Below, piece by piece: positions 12,143 to 23,019 of a DNA stretch of 64,000 nt. The DNA is from Hericium rajendrae. Taxonomy: Eukaryota > Basidiomycota > Agaricomycetes > Russulales > Hericiaceae. Location: positions 124,001-188,000 of the forward strand of contig JAVRDV010000016.1 of NCBI GenBank assembly GCA_033439255.1, in the 5' to 3' direction. Position 1 is the first letter of the stretch. Each line of letters opens with the position of its first letter. The position numbers and the translations under genes are program-made. The notes beneath the pieces were generated by a model. That model had not been told where the DNA came from. It made no database searches and saw only the letters and a list, made by a program, of their open reading frames with translations.

Positions 12143-13378
12143 TTACGCGTCAAGTTCCGAGACAGAGCGTCCAGAGAGCGTCCGGACCGATGTTTCTCTT
12201 GCGCCCTTAGCAACATCACGCGGAACGTCGGGCTCTCGAATAGCCCTCGAACCCAAGGTGTGCTCCACTTCTATGCTGTCCCCACCGTTCCAGAACAGGT
12301 CCACGTAACGGGTGTCTTGATTTCCAAAAAGCTGCTTCACGAACATCAGGCAGAAAAAAGCACGTCCCCATGAGTAGGGAGGATCTGATGGAGGAGACCT
12401 TGAACAAGCGGTGAATCCGGAATGAACGTGGACCCGCTCAGAAATATGGAAGACGCGCGAGTAGCCGAAGCGCAAGAGGATATACGAGGATGCAGTTGCA
12501 CAAGTCCAAGCGCCAGCACATCGTCTTCTATGAAGCCATAACGTGAGAGAGTGCCTGGTCTTCAGGAGCAATTCCTCTCCTCATACAGCCGTTTACAAAT
12601 CGATAGGCCTTCCCGAGAATGTAAGGTATAGAGATCGTGTTTGAGTCGGCGAAGGTCGGAAATCGCTTACGACCGTGCCAGATCATGCCCCGCCCCTCCT
12701 GCCGTGCTGCCGTTGCCACCGATTGGCCAGGTGCGAGCCAGAATCAAGCTCCACCTGTATGTTGAATGTCCGACGTACGCTGCGATATCTATCAACTTCT
12801 GCCGAGGGGGGCCTATGGATTTGTAAACGGCTGTAATCGGAGAAATCACAAAGTGCGCCTTCGCGTACAAGACGGAACCCAAGCGGAATTGGATAGCCGA
12901 TGAAGCTTACCCTGGCAGCGTAGCCATTCATTGCCACAATGGTCATCTTGTGACTGCGGTGAATCACGAGGCTGACTTCGCCTCCGGTCTCCCTATGAGT
13001 TTGAGAAAGAATGAACTTCGTTAGGCCAGAAAGGTCCATACCGTGATGTCGTCCTTTCAGAGGCTCCTCTATTAACTACCCTATCCTGAGGAAAAGAGGC
13101 CGAACTTAACATCAAGAACTGCCGAACATCGTAAATCCGAACCTTCTTCTCGCACTGTCACGCTCTACCGATCGCGCAGGTCGAACGCCGCCATTATCTA
13201 ATCTTCTTCCGAGCGTATTCCGTCTATATCAGATCTGACAGCGTCAGTGCACGGAAAATAAACGGAGGCAACTGGTACAACACTTTTGCGGTCGATATTC
13301 AAGCGTCACGGCGGCCACCGAGCCGTCCAGCTGGACGACAATGTCTTTGCATCCCTGGGCGCGACAGGTAGGCGACAA
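12143..13378 (-). pseudogene. decayed enoyl-CoA hydratase/isomerase-like gene, copy 1
   Basis: Reading the minus strand, DIVVQLDGSVAAVTL lies near 13330-13290, FDLRDR near 13190, then THRETGGEVSLVIHRSHKMT and AMNGYAARV near 13000-12910. Next come GFRLVREGALCDF near 12870 and the tail GDSIEVEHTLGSRAIREPDV near 12290-12230, ending in TGA at 12143. The order and wording match the crotonase fold of the intact copy that begins at 63.4 kb. Frames change several times, so the gene is dead. The normal oxyanion-hole phrase NGHAVGVG has become NGYAARVS. Confidence 0.75.
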
Positions 13379-14638
13379 TATTGTCAGTGTTAGACAATTC
13401 TGGTCAGATCGAGGCGAAGTTAGGGAGACAGCTTGAGCATCCCCGGGACTTCGACAGTTGTGCCAATGTTAGTACACCATGAGCGCAGGTCGGCCTATAC
13501 TTACTCGGGCCCGTCATAAGCAACCTCTTGACCTTCATTTGGTACAGGTACAGCCGGCAGGCACTCTTGGCATCGTGGAATGGAAGTTGAGACGTGCTTT
13601 GACTTCAGATGGGCAACTCCAACGAATTGAAGCTGCCATTGCCAACGATTGGTCGGACTCGCTTCGGCTGTCACGCGCAGCAGTTACGTTGTCACTGTGA
13701 CACGCCGTGATCTCGCACGGCGTCGTTCAAGTTGCCTCATCGCTGGACAGAACTTTTTTTGACCAAATTACGGTATGCTCATTTAATTATTCAAATATTG
13801 GACTTCTGAACACCACGTTTGAATTAGGCTGTAAGATTCTCTGTCACGGATGCTGGTGTAAGTACACGACGGATGGACATCATGAGGATTCAAATATTCA
13901 GCGCCAGCGACTAGTGCCATACTACTGTTTCCACACTAGCGATTTTTTCTTCAGACAAAACGAGGGATACTTAAGTCCCGTCCCTTGTGTCCGATTGCTG
14001 CGTCTTGGGTGTTTCAAGACTTCTCCGCTGACGATATTGATGAAGGCTCGCTGCTCCATCCAAGCTCCCTCCGCAGGAGGAGGCTGTCGAGACACAAGTA
14101 CTGCATTCCATAGTCGTACCAAGACCCCGCTTCATGCGTCATCTGGAGCCTCGCCTGTATCATACGGTATCTATCAGCCGCGCAGACTTGACATAGGGCG
14201 AAAGGAAGTTCCGTGGCTCGGTGTTTCCTATGCTTTACTGTCCTTTGCAGGTCAGATTCTTCTGTGCGCGTAACATTTATCCCCAAACGAAAGCATACAT
14301 CACCCGGTTACTGACATTGGCTGTAGATTGTCCTGACCCTGATTTTAGGAGGTGAGAGGTTCCTGTACGCAGGTGGCTTGTTCTTAATTATATCCTTACA
14401 GAAGCTTGAACATATGAAGCATTGCATGCTCCCTCTTCCCCCGGCCTTCGCAGGGCACTGCTTCGGTATCAAGCAACTCCATGGAACATGTCAAGTACTC
14501 TGCGGAACTATTTCCGGGACTTGCCTGTGTCAGTCGAATTGAATCTACTTCCGCTTTCAAGCCGAACTCATGATAGGGATGGCGTGCACTCGATAATCAG
14601 CTGGCCTTTATTGACGCTTCCCTTACCGTTGATGGCCT
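13379..14638. other. spacer upstream of DyP peroxidase 1, no gene seen
   Basis: Open frames here (for example 13707-14273) show no recognisable motif and no splice-consistent chain. A weak phrase AGSWYDYGMQY on the minus strand near 14140 could be a gene remnant, but I cannot assign it. Confidence 0.35.
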
Positions 14639-14644
14639 ATAAAT
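14639..14644 (+). promoter_or_regulatory. TATA box of DyP peroxidase 1
   Basis: TATAAA lies 109-114 bases upstream of the ATG at 14753. DyP peroxidase 2 has TATATA at nearly the same distance, which supports both being core promoters. Confidence 0.6.
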
Positions 14645-14752
14645 GCTGAGCGGCGCACTCCAGGTTGTTCTCGATAGAGTGCCCTCATCGCCTTTGTCTC
14701 GTCTACCAGCAAGTTCAACTACCCTACCGCTGGTCTACTATCATCATTTGCC

Positions 14753-17167
14753 ATGTCGATCTTTTTTCCCGACTTTCACCCCGATCTATTGCTGAATTTC
14801 ACTCGTCGCGCTCTCCTGCCCAATTTAGGCCTGCCCGAATTATTTGGCATAAGGCTGCCTGGCGCCCCGAAGCTACCTGATTTAAATAATGTTCAGGGAG
14901 ACGTCTTCTATCTCTTTCCAAAGGTTCGTAACGTTATGCATTGCCCGCTCGTCCTGATATTCACATTACCGGGCATCCAGCGTGCCGAGAATTTCGTGTT
15001 CTTTACCATCAATGACGTCCAAGCGTTCAAGGACGCGCTCGCAAATTACAAACCGACAACCTCGCAAGATGTGCTTCGCAATCTGCGGGCAATTGCTCTT
15101 TCCAAGAGAGACACCGGTGGCCGCCACGTCGACATCATACAGCACCAGATTGCTCTCAGCCGTTCCGGACTGAACAAGCTTGACCAGACTGAGGCAACGC
15201 TCGACACTCACTTCGATAACGGTCCTATGATCAAAGAGAAGCCCATCCTCGGTGACGGAAGAGACTGGGACCCTATCTTCAATGACGGCAAGGCTGACGG
15301 CGTGTTTGTCGTCGCAGCCGGGGGTCAGTGACCATGCGCATCCCTTTGTTTTGTTTGCAATATTGACTTCCCATCCGCAGATGCTAGAGATTGCGACAAA
15401 GCATCCGATAACCTGATATCCGTCTTCGGTGCAGGGCTTACCGGCGTCGTTACTGTCAAGGGAAACCTTCGTCCTGGCAAGTATAAAGGACATGAGCATT
15501 TCGGATATGAGGACGGCGCCTCGCAGCCCGCGTTGCGGTACGTGTTCTTTGGGCTCATCGGATGAGTGTCGCTCATAGCTCTGTATTCAGAGGTCTTGTC
15601 AAGCCGAACAAAGGCCAACTTCAAGTCGATCCTGGCGTCATCGTCATGGGGTATCCGGGCGATCCGTTCTACGACAACCCAAACGGCCCTCAGCGACCGG
15701 CTTGGACGACCGACGGCACCATCATGGTCTTCAGGAAGCTCGAGCAAGATGCTGTGGGGTTCGAGCATTATCTGGCAAAGAACGGCCCCAAATGGCGAGA
15801 GTGGCTCACTCCGGAGCAAGTCAAGGATATTAATCCTCCGCTCACCGACTCAGAAGGCGCCGAACTATTTGGCGCACGTCTCGTTGGCCGTTGGAAATCG
15901 GTACGTGCTTGTGCTCCGGTGGCTTAATTATATGCTCAATCTGGGGTCGTGACATTAGGGCGCACCGCTTGCGAATGCGCCTTACCGTGATAATTACAAG
16001 CTCGCTGCCCTAGACAAGAGAAACGACTTTGACTACACCGTGCCTGGGCAAACTGGCCCATCCGACCGCTTCTGTCCCTTTTCTGCCCATACTCGCAAGA
16101 CTGCGCCCCGTAACTTGGACCCTTATGTCCAGAAGAAATTCTTGGAATCAGCCGTTGTCGTGCGCGCAGGCATTGCGTATGGTCCCGAAGTACGATCAGT
16201 TCTGCGCACCTGATGAGAGACGCTTGTTAACGTTCATGGTCCAGATCGCTCAGGCTGAGCGCGATAATTATGATCCCAACGCCAAGAGCCCAAGAGGACT
16301 CTTGTTCGTCTGTTACCAGTCGACGGTCGCAAACGGCTTCATGACTCAAACGGCGGCCTTCGCCGGCAATGACCACTTCCCGACAACAAGCCTTACGCCC
16401 CAGATTATTGGTATGTCTATGAATGAATAGATCAGAAGTCCCTTTCTTATGGCGCCTCGTCGACAGGGCAAGATCCAATTATAGGCGGCCCGTCGAAGAA
16501 TCCCGTCGTCGCGGCGCAGTTCTCAAATCAAGAATTTTTCGTCACGTCTCGAGGCGGAGAGTACTTCTTCGTCCCGTCGGTCTCGACGCTCAAGGCCCTG
16601 GCAGGTGCCGGCAGGGCGCAGGAACTGTCCGGACCCACGGATGTCATCGATCAGAATGCAGTGGGCTCTGCGTTGAGGTCGGCAACGGTCAATAATCCTT
16701 TCGCTCAGAACGCAGAGCAGCTGTCTTCTGCGTTGAGGTCAGCAACGGCGAGCAACCCGGTCCTCGCTAATTTGGTCGAGCAAGGACAAGAGGCAGTTGC
16801 TCACATGGGGGCCGGCCAGTTGCCATTTGGTAACCCTCTGGGTGGTGGTAACCTCCTGGGAGGTAATCCTCTGGGGAATAACCCCATCCTCGGTAATTTG
16901 GTCGAGCAGGGACAAGAGGCGGTTGCTCACATGGGGGCCGGTCAGTTGCCATTTGGTAACCCTCTGGGCGGTAACCTTCTGGGAGGTAATCCTCTGGGGA
17001 ATATGGTCCAGCAGGGACAAGAGGCAGTTGCTCACATGGGGGCCGGTCAGTTGCCATTTGGTAACCTTCTGGGCGGTAACCCTCTGGGTGGCGGTAACCT
17101 CCTAGGAGGTAATCCTCTGGGGAAGAACCCTCTGGGCGGTAACTTTTTCGGTGGTCTGGGTAGATAA
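14753..17167 (+). CDS. DyP-type (dye-decolourising) heme peroxidase with repetitive C-terminal extension
   Basis: Seven exons (14753-14923, 14981-15323, 15381-15537, 15591-15900, 15959-16189, 16245-16410, 16467-17167) give 692 residues. The DyP signature GYEDGASQ lies near residue 215; its Asp is the distal acid. SAHTRKT near residue 370 should carry the proximal heme-ligand His. The peroxidase domain ends near residue 500, the normal length of the family. DyP enzymes use H2O2 to oxidise dyes, phenols and some lignin model compounds. The start MSIFFPDFHPD shows no classical signal peptide, so the protein may be intracellular or exported unconventionally. The last exon adds about 190 residues of Leu/Gly/Asn-rich sequence with three near-identical repeats, absent from DyP 2, whose exons 2, 4, 5 and 6 have identical lengths. 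The gene is convergent with the lectin-GMC gene. Confidence 0.93.
16775..17160 (+). repeat. in-frame tandem repeat encoding the DyP 1 C-terminal extension
   Basis: Repeats start at 16775, 16901 and about 17006, so spacings are 126 and 105 bases, both multiples of three. Each encodes a core QGQEAVAHMGAGQLPFGN followed by a run of GGNLLGGNPLG-type pentads. Near-identity at the DNA level indicates recent expansion or gene conversion. Confidence 0.9.
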
Positions 17168-18201
17168 GGGTTTTAGACCTTGAAGATGTACACGCATTTC
17201 CTCTAGTGTTGTAAGCTTTTGCGTTCAGTCAACTCCTCTGTCCCATTTACGTTTCGTCGCTGCCTGAGTGTAAATTAGGATTTCTCCGTATTTTGCCTGT
17301 AAAGATAACGTCTAGGTCTCTTTGCACTTTCGAAGGCCGAATCGCACGTACTGGCAAGCCGTGTTCCTGAGCGAAAGACGGGCACTGTAAGAAAAGTTAG
17401 ACTGCTCACCTCACTCTCGACGCACAATGGCGGAAGAGCGGGTATTGTTTGGAAAATGCCGTGGGCCTTTGCTGGCCTCGCACGTTTCCGAGGCAAGTTC
17501 TCTGCAACTCAGAGCCTCGGCGTGCTCGCTAGCCGATGCCAACAGCAGTGCATAGGAAATCTTCGTTATACTGAGACCTGAAATGCCTTTCCATATATAA
17601 ATATGTCTACTTGCTTCAATGTGCTCGGGCCTATGGATGTGTTTCTCCGAGTAAACCTGATCTCAAAATGCTTCAATCATGATGCGCGTATGTTCCCACC
17701 GCTGCGAGTGCGCCCACAGCCGAATGTCCGTGCGTTCCATTCCCCCCTTCCAGCGGGCTTATAGCAGAGGTGGCTGCGCTCCGCCTTATGACTTACATGT
17801 TATTGCATCCTCGTGATCTCCGGGACCACCTATCGTGAATCGTCCGATGAATACGAACCTTCCAAGTCGACCTGGTCTGCGCTTATACCGATGGCACTGC
17901 TCGGTTTCCAGCCTTTGATACCGTATTACTATAGGTGATGGCATAAGCATACTCAGCTTATTTGAACGAGATAAGAATGCTTCGGCTTTATTTTTGGGGC
18001 ATTGCGGCACCATCTGTGATCTCAACTAAGCTTCTGAACGTGCAATAAAGATTCATCAAGTCAAATACTATCGGGCCTCCGCATACAAGTATCGATATCG
18101 TACAAACTGTCTGCCGTATGTAATGGGGTTTTCTGGCGTTTGGAATAGACGATGAAATTCGAGGAATTTGGGAGTGTACCACAGAACTCCTGCGCGCAGC
18201 A
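17168..18201. other. convergent 3' spacer between DyP 1 and the lectin-GMC gene
   Basis: The spacer is AT-richer than the flanking genes. No frame with recognisable content is seen; it presumably holds both 3' UTRs and terminators. Confidence 0.45.
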
Positions 18202-20793
18202 TTAATGAATAGGCAAGATCGTACCAGGATGCGCGACCCTCAACTCCGGCTCCGCCAAAAATTCCTCCAGGCTGTTGAACGCAAGTCGGAACACAGATAC
18301 CGCCTCGGCCGTGCCAGCACACCTGGTGCGCGTAGTCCACTCTCCGGGCTCTAACTCGGTATCGCCATCAGTGGTCGAATACACATCCGCGCGATTGCCA
18401 ATGAAGACTCTGATCTTCATTCCGGAGTGATTCACGACGTACACCGTGTTAGGATCGATCCGACCGTTCTGCGTGCTGATTATATCGCCATCAGGGGTCG
18501 TGAGGCTCAATCGGGGTGCGAGGACCTCGCGCGAGAGCCTCAACGCAAGGGCGGCGAGAGTGAGGGTCGGGTTGACCTCTGGCGACATGGGGAATACCGA
18601 GAGATCGCAGACATATACACCGTCATGGCCAACGAGTTTGAGGTCCTCATCGAGACAGTAAGTGGAAGGGCCGCCTGACTTGCCGCGCATGGGAATGGTC
18701 CCAAGCTCATGCGCGACACCGCCTAGCTCCAACGGCTGGAAGTAACGGGGATCGGTGTTTGTGTGGTCCTTCAGGAACTCGATGTTGAGCACTTCCTGCA
18801 GCGTCGCCATGACCTTGTCTGTCGCCTTCCTCAGGCTCTTCATATCAGGATCGTCGTTGTTGAATGGACGCTCGCGGTTGATGGTCACGACCGGCTCATC
18901 GTCGACCATCTCGACCATGTTATTGGGGTTGAGCGGTGCAGGTCGGATGAACGCGATGATCCATTTGGGGAAGTCGTTGTACTGGAGGAGATTACCGCGC
19001 GGAAGGAAGGAGGAAGCGTCGATGGACATGTTAGAGAGTACCACTTCATCCTCGGCGCCCTCGCGCTCAAGCCTCATGTAGGTCTGCAATTTCATCGTGC
19101 CGACTTCCTGACGAGCCTGAGGAATGCGATAACGGAAGGGCTGGGCCTTGAAGAAGATGTCGTGGTCAGTCAGATGGAGACCACCGTGTTTCTTCAGGTT
19201 GACGCCACTCCTGAGCAGAATAGCAGGTGACGCGACGCTACCTGCAGCGAGCACAACCCTTCCGTTGGTCTTCAGTGAGATAGTCTCCTCCCTCCCATCG
19301 GGCGTGCGGACGACGACGCCAGTGGCCTTCCTCTCGTCGTCGAACTCAAGAGCGCGCGCTTCTGTCTCCAGCAGGATCTTGAAATTGGCATGCTCGATGT
19401 CCGACCCGTCCGGCGCCTTCGGCTTGCTCATCGCGATCTCCAGCAGCTTGTCGATGGTGCTGTATGCTCCACTCGCGAAGTCGAAATTCTTGTCGTCGCG
19501 GAACTCAGACGCGATGCGGCCCCATTGCCACTGAACGCCGAGGTCACCCGCCATGTTCAGGCGCTCCATCAGGTCCTGGTGGATGGGCTTCGTCGTCGGA
19601 AGGGAGAGGGACATAAGTGTCTCGGCCTCGCGGAAGTACTTGCTCACTAGATCGTGGCGGACGCGAGGGTGGAAGTGACGTGAAAGGATTTCATCGTGGA
19701 CTCGAGGCGCGAATAGACCCCAGGCTGCGCTGCGACCTCCAAGGCAGTACATGGGCCCACCCTTCCAGTCATCGACATTCATCTCCTCTGAGAAGTTGAA
19801 GTTCTCACGGAACTTGGCGAAGAACGTGTCGTTCTGCTGTCCACGGTCCTCATTCAGGCCGGACGGACGAGCGGTATTGAGGCAGTGCGAGTGGAAGGCC
19901 AGGTTGCCGCGCTCGATGACAAGGACCGATTTGGCGTCCTTACCGAGCATGGAGTTTGTCTCGAAGAGGTCGCTAGCGATGATACCTCCCCCGATGCCGG
20001 TGCCAATGACGATGATATCGTATTCATTGAGCTTGGCCTGGTCGACGGTCAGCTGGAAGAACGATCTCTGAAGGTCCCTGTCGGCCGCCGTGGGGCCTGG
20101 TGGGTTATAAATGTCGACGCGTTCGAAAACCCAGCGCTGATGGACCGAGTCCTACAAATGACAATCAATAATGAATCCCTGGGAAGTGAGAAGGGTTAAA
20201 CACACATGGTCCGGCTTATTGAATCGAACCTGATAAAGGTCATCCATGAGTATCACCTATTATATTGAGACAGGAATGTCTACGCACGACTTTTTCGCTA
20301 ACTTTATCATGCGAGCAATCCAGTTCTTCCGATTCATGGAGGAGCGTTATCCTGATTGGTTATCTCAGCGCGTCATAAAAATGTCAAAGAGAGACGACAC
20401 CCACTTGGAGAACTTATGAATATGAAATGATCCCTCTGTCAGCACCCAAGTAGCTGATTTGCCCGAAGCTTCCGGCACCGGATAGCCATATCCATCGAGG
20501 CCACGTTCAGCGGACTTCACAAGGCCAGAATTATCGAAGACAGAGTGGATGTGGTACTGATCGTTGTCGATAGGCGTGATGACCCACTGTCAGAATGAAG
20601 CCAGCGTCAGAAATCAACGATAGGTTTACAGCCGACAGGTCCTTACCTGCTGTTTCGTGTCTGAAGCATTCAGAGGGTTGAGCTTGACGGAAGGATTGCC
20701 GCCAGGGACGAGCTCCATGTACAAGTCTGGAGAATGCTCAAGGAGCCTAATGCGATAGATACCCTTGGCCGAGGGCTTGCTCTGAGGTTCCAT
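18202..20793 (-). CDS. GMC-type FAD oxidoreductase with an N-terminal R-type (beta-trefoil) lectin domain
   Basis: Exons 20647-20793, 20401-20586, 20206-20256 and 18202-20151 join in phase to 777 residues. Residues 1 to ~140 form an R-type lectin domain with QxW-like motifs KQQW and HQRWVF and the phrase MELVPGGNPS, very close to the stand-alone lectin at 46.3 kb. From residue ~150 follows a GMC oxidoreductase: FAD dinucleotide fold VIGTGIGGG, GGRSAAWGLF, VVLAAGSVASP, HELGT (catalytic-region His) and VCDLSVFPMSPEVNPT. About 110 residues of unknown character end the protein. GMC enzymes oxidise alcohols or sugars and many pass electrons to O2, making H2O2. No signal peptide is visible. The 144-nt intron at 20257-20400 contains a remnant resembling the lectin's third exon (NQDNAPP) without a usable donor, so the lectin may lack one strand set. 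The neighbour is DyP 1, tail to tail. Confidence 0.85.
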
Positions 20794-20889
20794 GACGAAG
20801 AGAACTGTGCAGACGATGATAGATCACGGTGTAAGAGCGAAACACAGTTAAGACTGCGTGTGGGGAAGGCATCACGCAAAAGCAATACC

Positions 20890-20897
20890 TTTAAATA
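20890..20897 (-). promoter_or_regulatory. TATA-like box of the lectin-GMC gene
   Basis: On the minus strand TATTTAAA lies about 100 bases upstream of the ATG at 20793, similar in spacing to the TATA boxes of the two DyP genes. Confidence 0.4.
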
Positions 20898-21389
20898 CCG
20901 TTGCACGCCAACGTGTTCCCGGCTTTCAAGATAGCGGAACATTTTCCGACTGAAATAAACACACCGTTGAGAGGCGTTCATAGATCACTTTACGGGGTAT
21001 TAGATGTCAGGACAAGAATGAACCGGTGATGCGGCGGAGATAGTGAGCGGTGCGTGCTCCAAGGTAGACGTTTAACCACGGGCAGTATCTTTCAATGGAT
21101 TTCCGCCTTCTGTGATATTTGATTCGCGCTGTACATTCCACAGAGTCTGAAATACGAATGGAAGTATGCGCTTCGATGTTTCTGAATTCCTCATATCTAT
21201 AAGGCACGTACCACATGTTCTCCCTGCGCCTGTGCGCGGACATTGTGTCGAAATGATTGGGACGATGACCTCCAGCTTATGTGTCACGTCCGTGTCTGCA
21301 GAGTACTTGAGCACCTATTCGTACAGTAGCGTACAATGAGCTTGAAAGCTGCCATCGAAGGCGAACCAATTCAGGAAAAAGGCAGATAT
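20898..21389. other. spacer, no clear gene
   Basis: Minus-strand open frames near 21007-21314 could be the diverged 3' end of the enoyl-CoA hydratase remnant just upstream of them, but I cannot align them convincingly. Confidence 0.3.
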
Positions 21390-22100
21390 TCTCGAATAGC
21401 CATTAAGGCGCCGGAGGAGGTACGAGTGGCTGCAAGGTCCGAGTGTCAGCACTTTGTCTTCCATCCTTCATGAGAGCTTTCCTCACCATCAAGATGGATC
21501 CCGCCCATAACGAAAGGCACAGACATCCTTGCGCCTTCCCACACAAAACGGAATTCGAGAGGAACTGGCGAACCGGAGAAGCCTGACATTGCCTATTCAT
21601 AGCCGTAATAAGTGTTTGCGGCATTGATTGCTGGCCGCCGTTGTCCCTATGAGCTTGAAATGATAGATGTCAAAACAACTGAATGATCCTCGATTTTCCA
21701 GAAAGGTGGTCGCACCTTGATATTCTTTTTTTAATAGACAGCCCACCCTGATGAGACGAACGCTTGATAGAACTTCAGGCACTCGTCACTGTGGAGCAAA
21801 TCAAACGTCGAAATTATCTCTCGAGGAAGACCCTCCGGACGTAATCCTCTGTATCAAAGCTGACAGCATCCATGCATGCTGTGAGTATGGAGGAAACTGG
21901 TGCAGTACTCTTTCGGTCAGTTCAGCATCACGAGGGCCGCTAGGCCGTCCAGCTGGAAGACGGTGATTTTTTATTCCCGAGCCCCAGCAGCTGTTTCGAA
22001 GAAGCGTTCTGACATTCCGCACGTTTTCCGTCTTGAGTAGAAGCGACAGCGTCAGTATACGGAAATTGAACGGACGAAGATGGTGCACAATACGTACTCT
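21390..22100 (-). pseudogene. decayed enoyl-CoA hydratase/isomerase-like gene, copy 4
   Basis: On the minus strand FQLDGLAALVMLN and PKEYCTSF are found near 21960-21900. The phrases LPREIISTFDLL and the later PLEFRFVWEGARMSVPFV (near 21550-21500) follow the same order as in the intact copy starting at 63.4 kb. Stops and frame changes are present, including a stop directly after VMLN. It lies just upstream of the lectin-GMC gene on the same strand. Confidence 0.65.
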
Positions 22101-23019
22101 TTCGACCGATTCATCGTCACGGTGACATTGTATCGCCGGGGGTTGTAGCCAGGCTACGATGTGGGCATAATCGCGGCAATGGCCAAGAGGAGGCAAGAAT
22201 TATTGAACAGGGCGCTGGGTAAGGTAGGTGACCCTCCACAGGTTCGATAACGCCAAGATATGATGCGTACTTGAAGATCCGTCACTGACGATTTCGTACT
22301 CGTCAAATCGAGCGCTACGACCGCATGGCGATCCAGCAGATGGAATTTGGGTGAGACATGAGTACGTTGTTCGCCACGGTGTGATGCAATCTAGGTTTAG
22401 ACTATAAAATCATCCATAAGCGCCGGGGAAAGGAATGCAGCTGTTGCGTCGATATTTTTATCCATTGGATCGTCCTGAGCAGTCAAGTTGTCGTCATTGT
22501 TATCTTCTGGCGGAGAGGAAAAACTCTGTCGATCGCCGTGATGCGGTGGTATATGGTGCTAACGGTGCTCAGAGCCATGAACGCAAGGACGATGCCATCC
22601 TAGATACTTGAATTCAGCTAATGTCGGTTCGTTGAGAGATGCCTTTGAGATCAGCCGCGGACATTATGACGACATGCGCTGTAGATAAGATGTTGTAACG
22701 CTCGGAGCACAATGGAGCACAGTCAGATGTGGGGCTGATCTTAACCTCCAGAAGCCAAGCAGAAATTCGAGTCCAGTTGGAGGAGAGACTGGAGAGTAAA
22801 GGAAGATGAAATGTCAAGGCACGGCATCTGCCGAACTCCAGGCGGTTGTTTGGCAACGGCCTCTGAAACAAACAACGCGTCCGGAGATTTTACGGTCAAC
22901 ATCGCTACATAAGTCATATCTTTGTGAGTCCTGTGTATTGGCTTGACTGATCTGTCTTTATATCATGTCGTAGTGTCAAATTCGCGGGTCTATTTCATAT
23001 TGCCCCCACATAACACAGC
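22101..23019. other. spacer upstream of RAI1, no gene seen
   Basis: Only short overlapping frames are present. The last ~100 bases before 23020 are AT-richer and probably hold the RAI1 promoter and leader. Confidence 0.4.
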
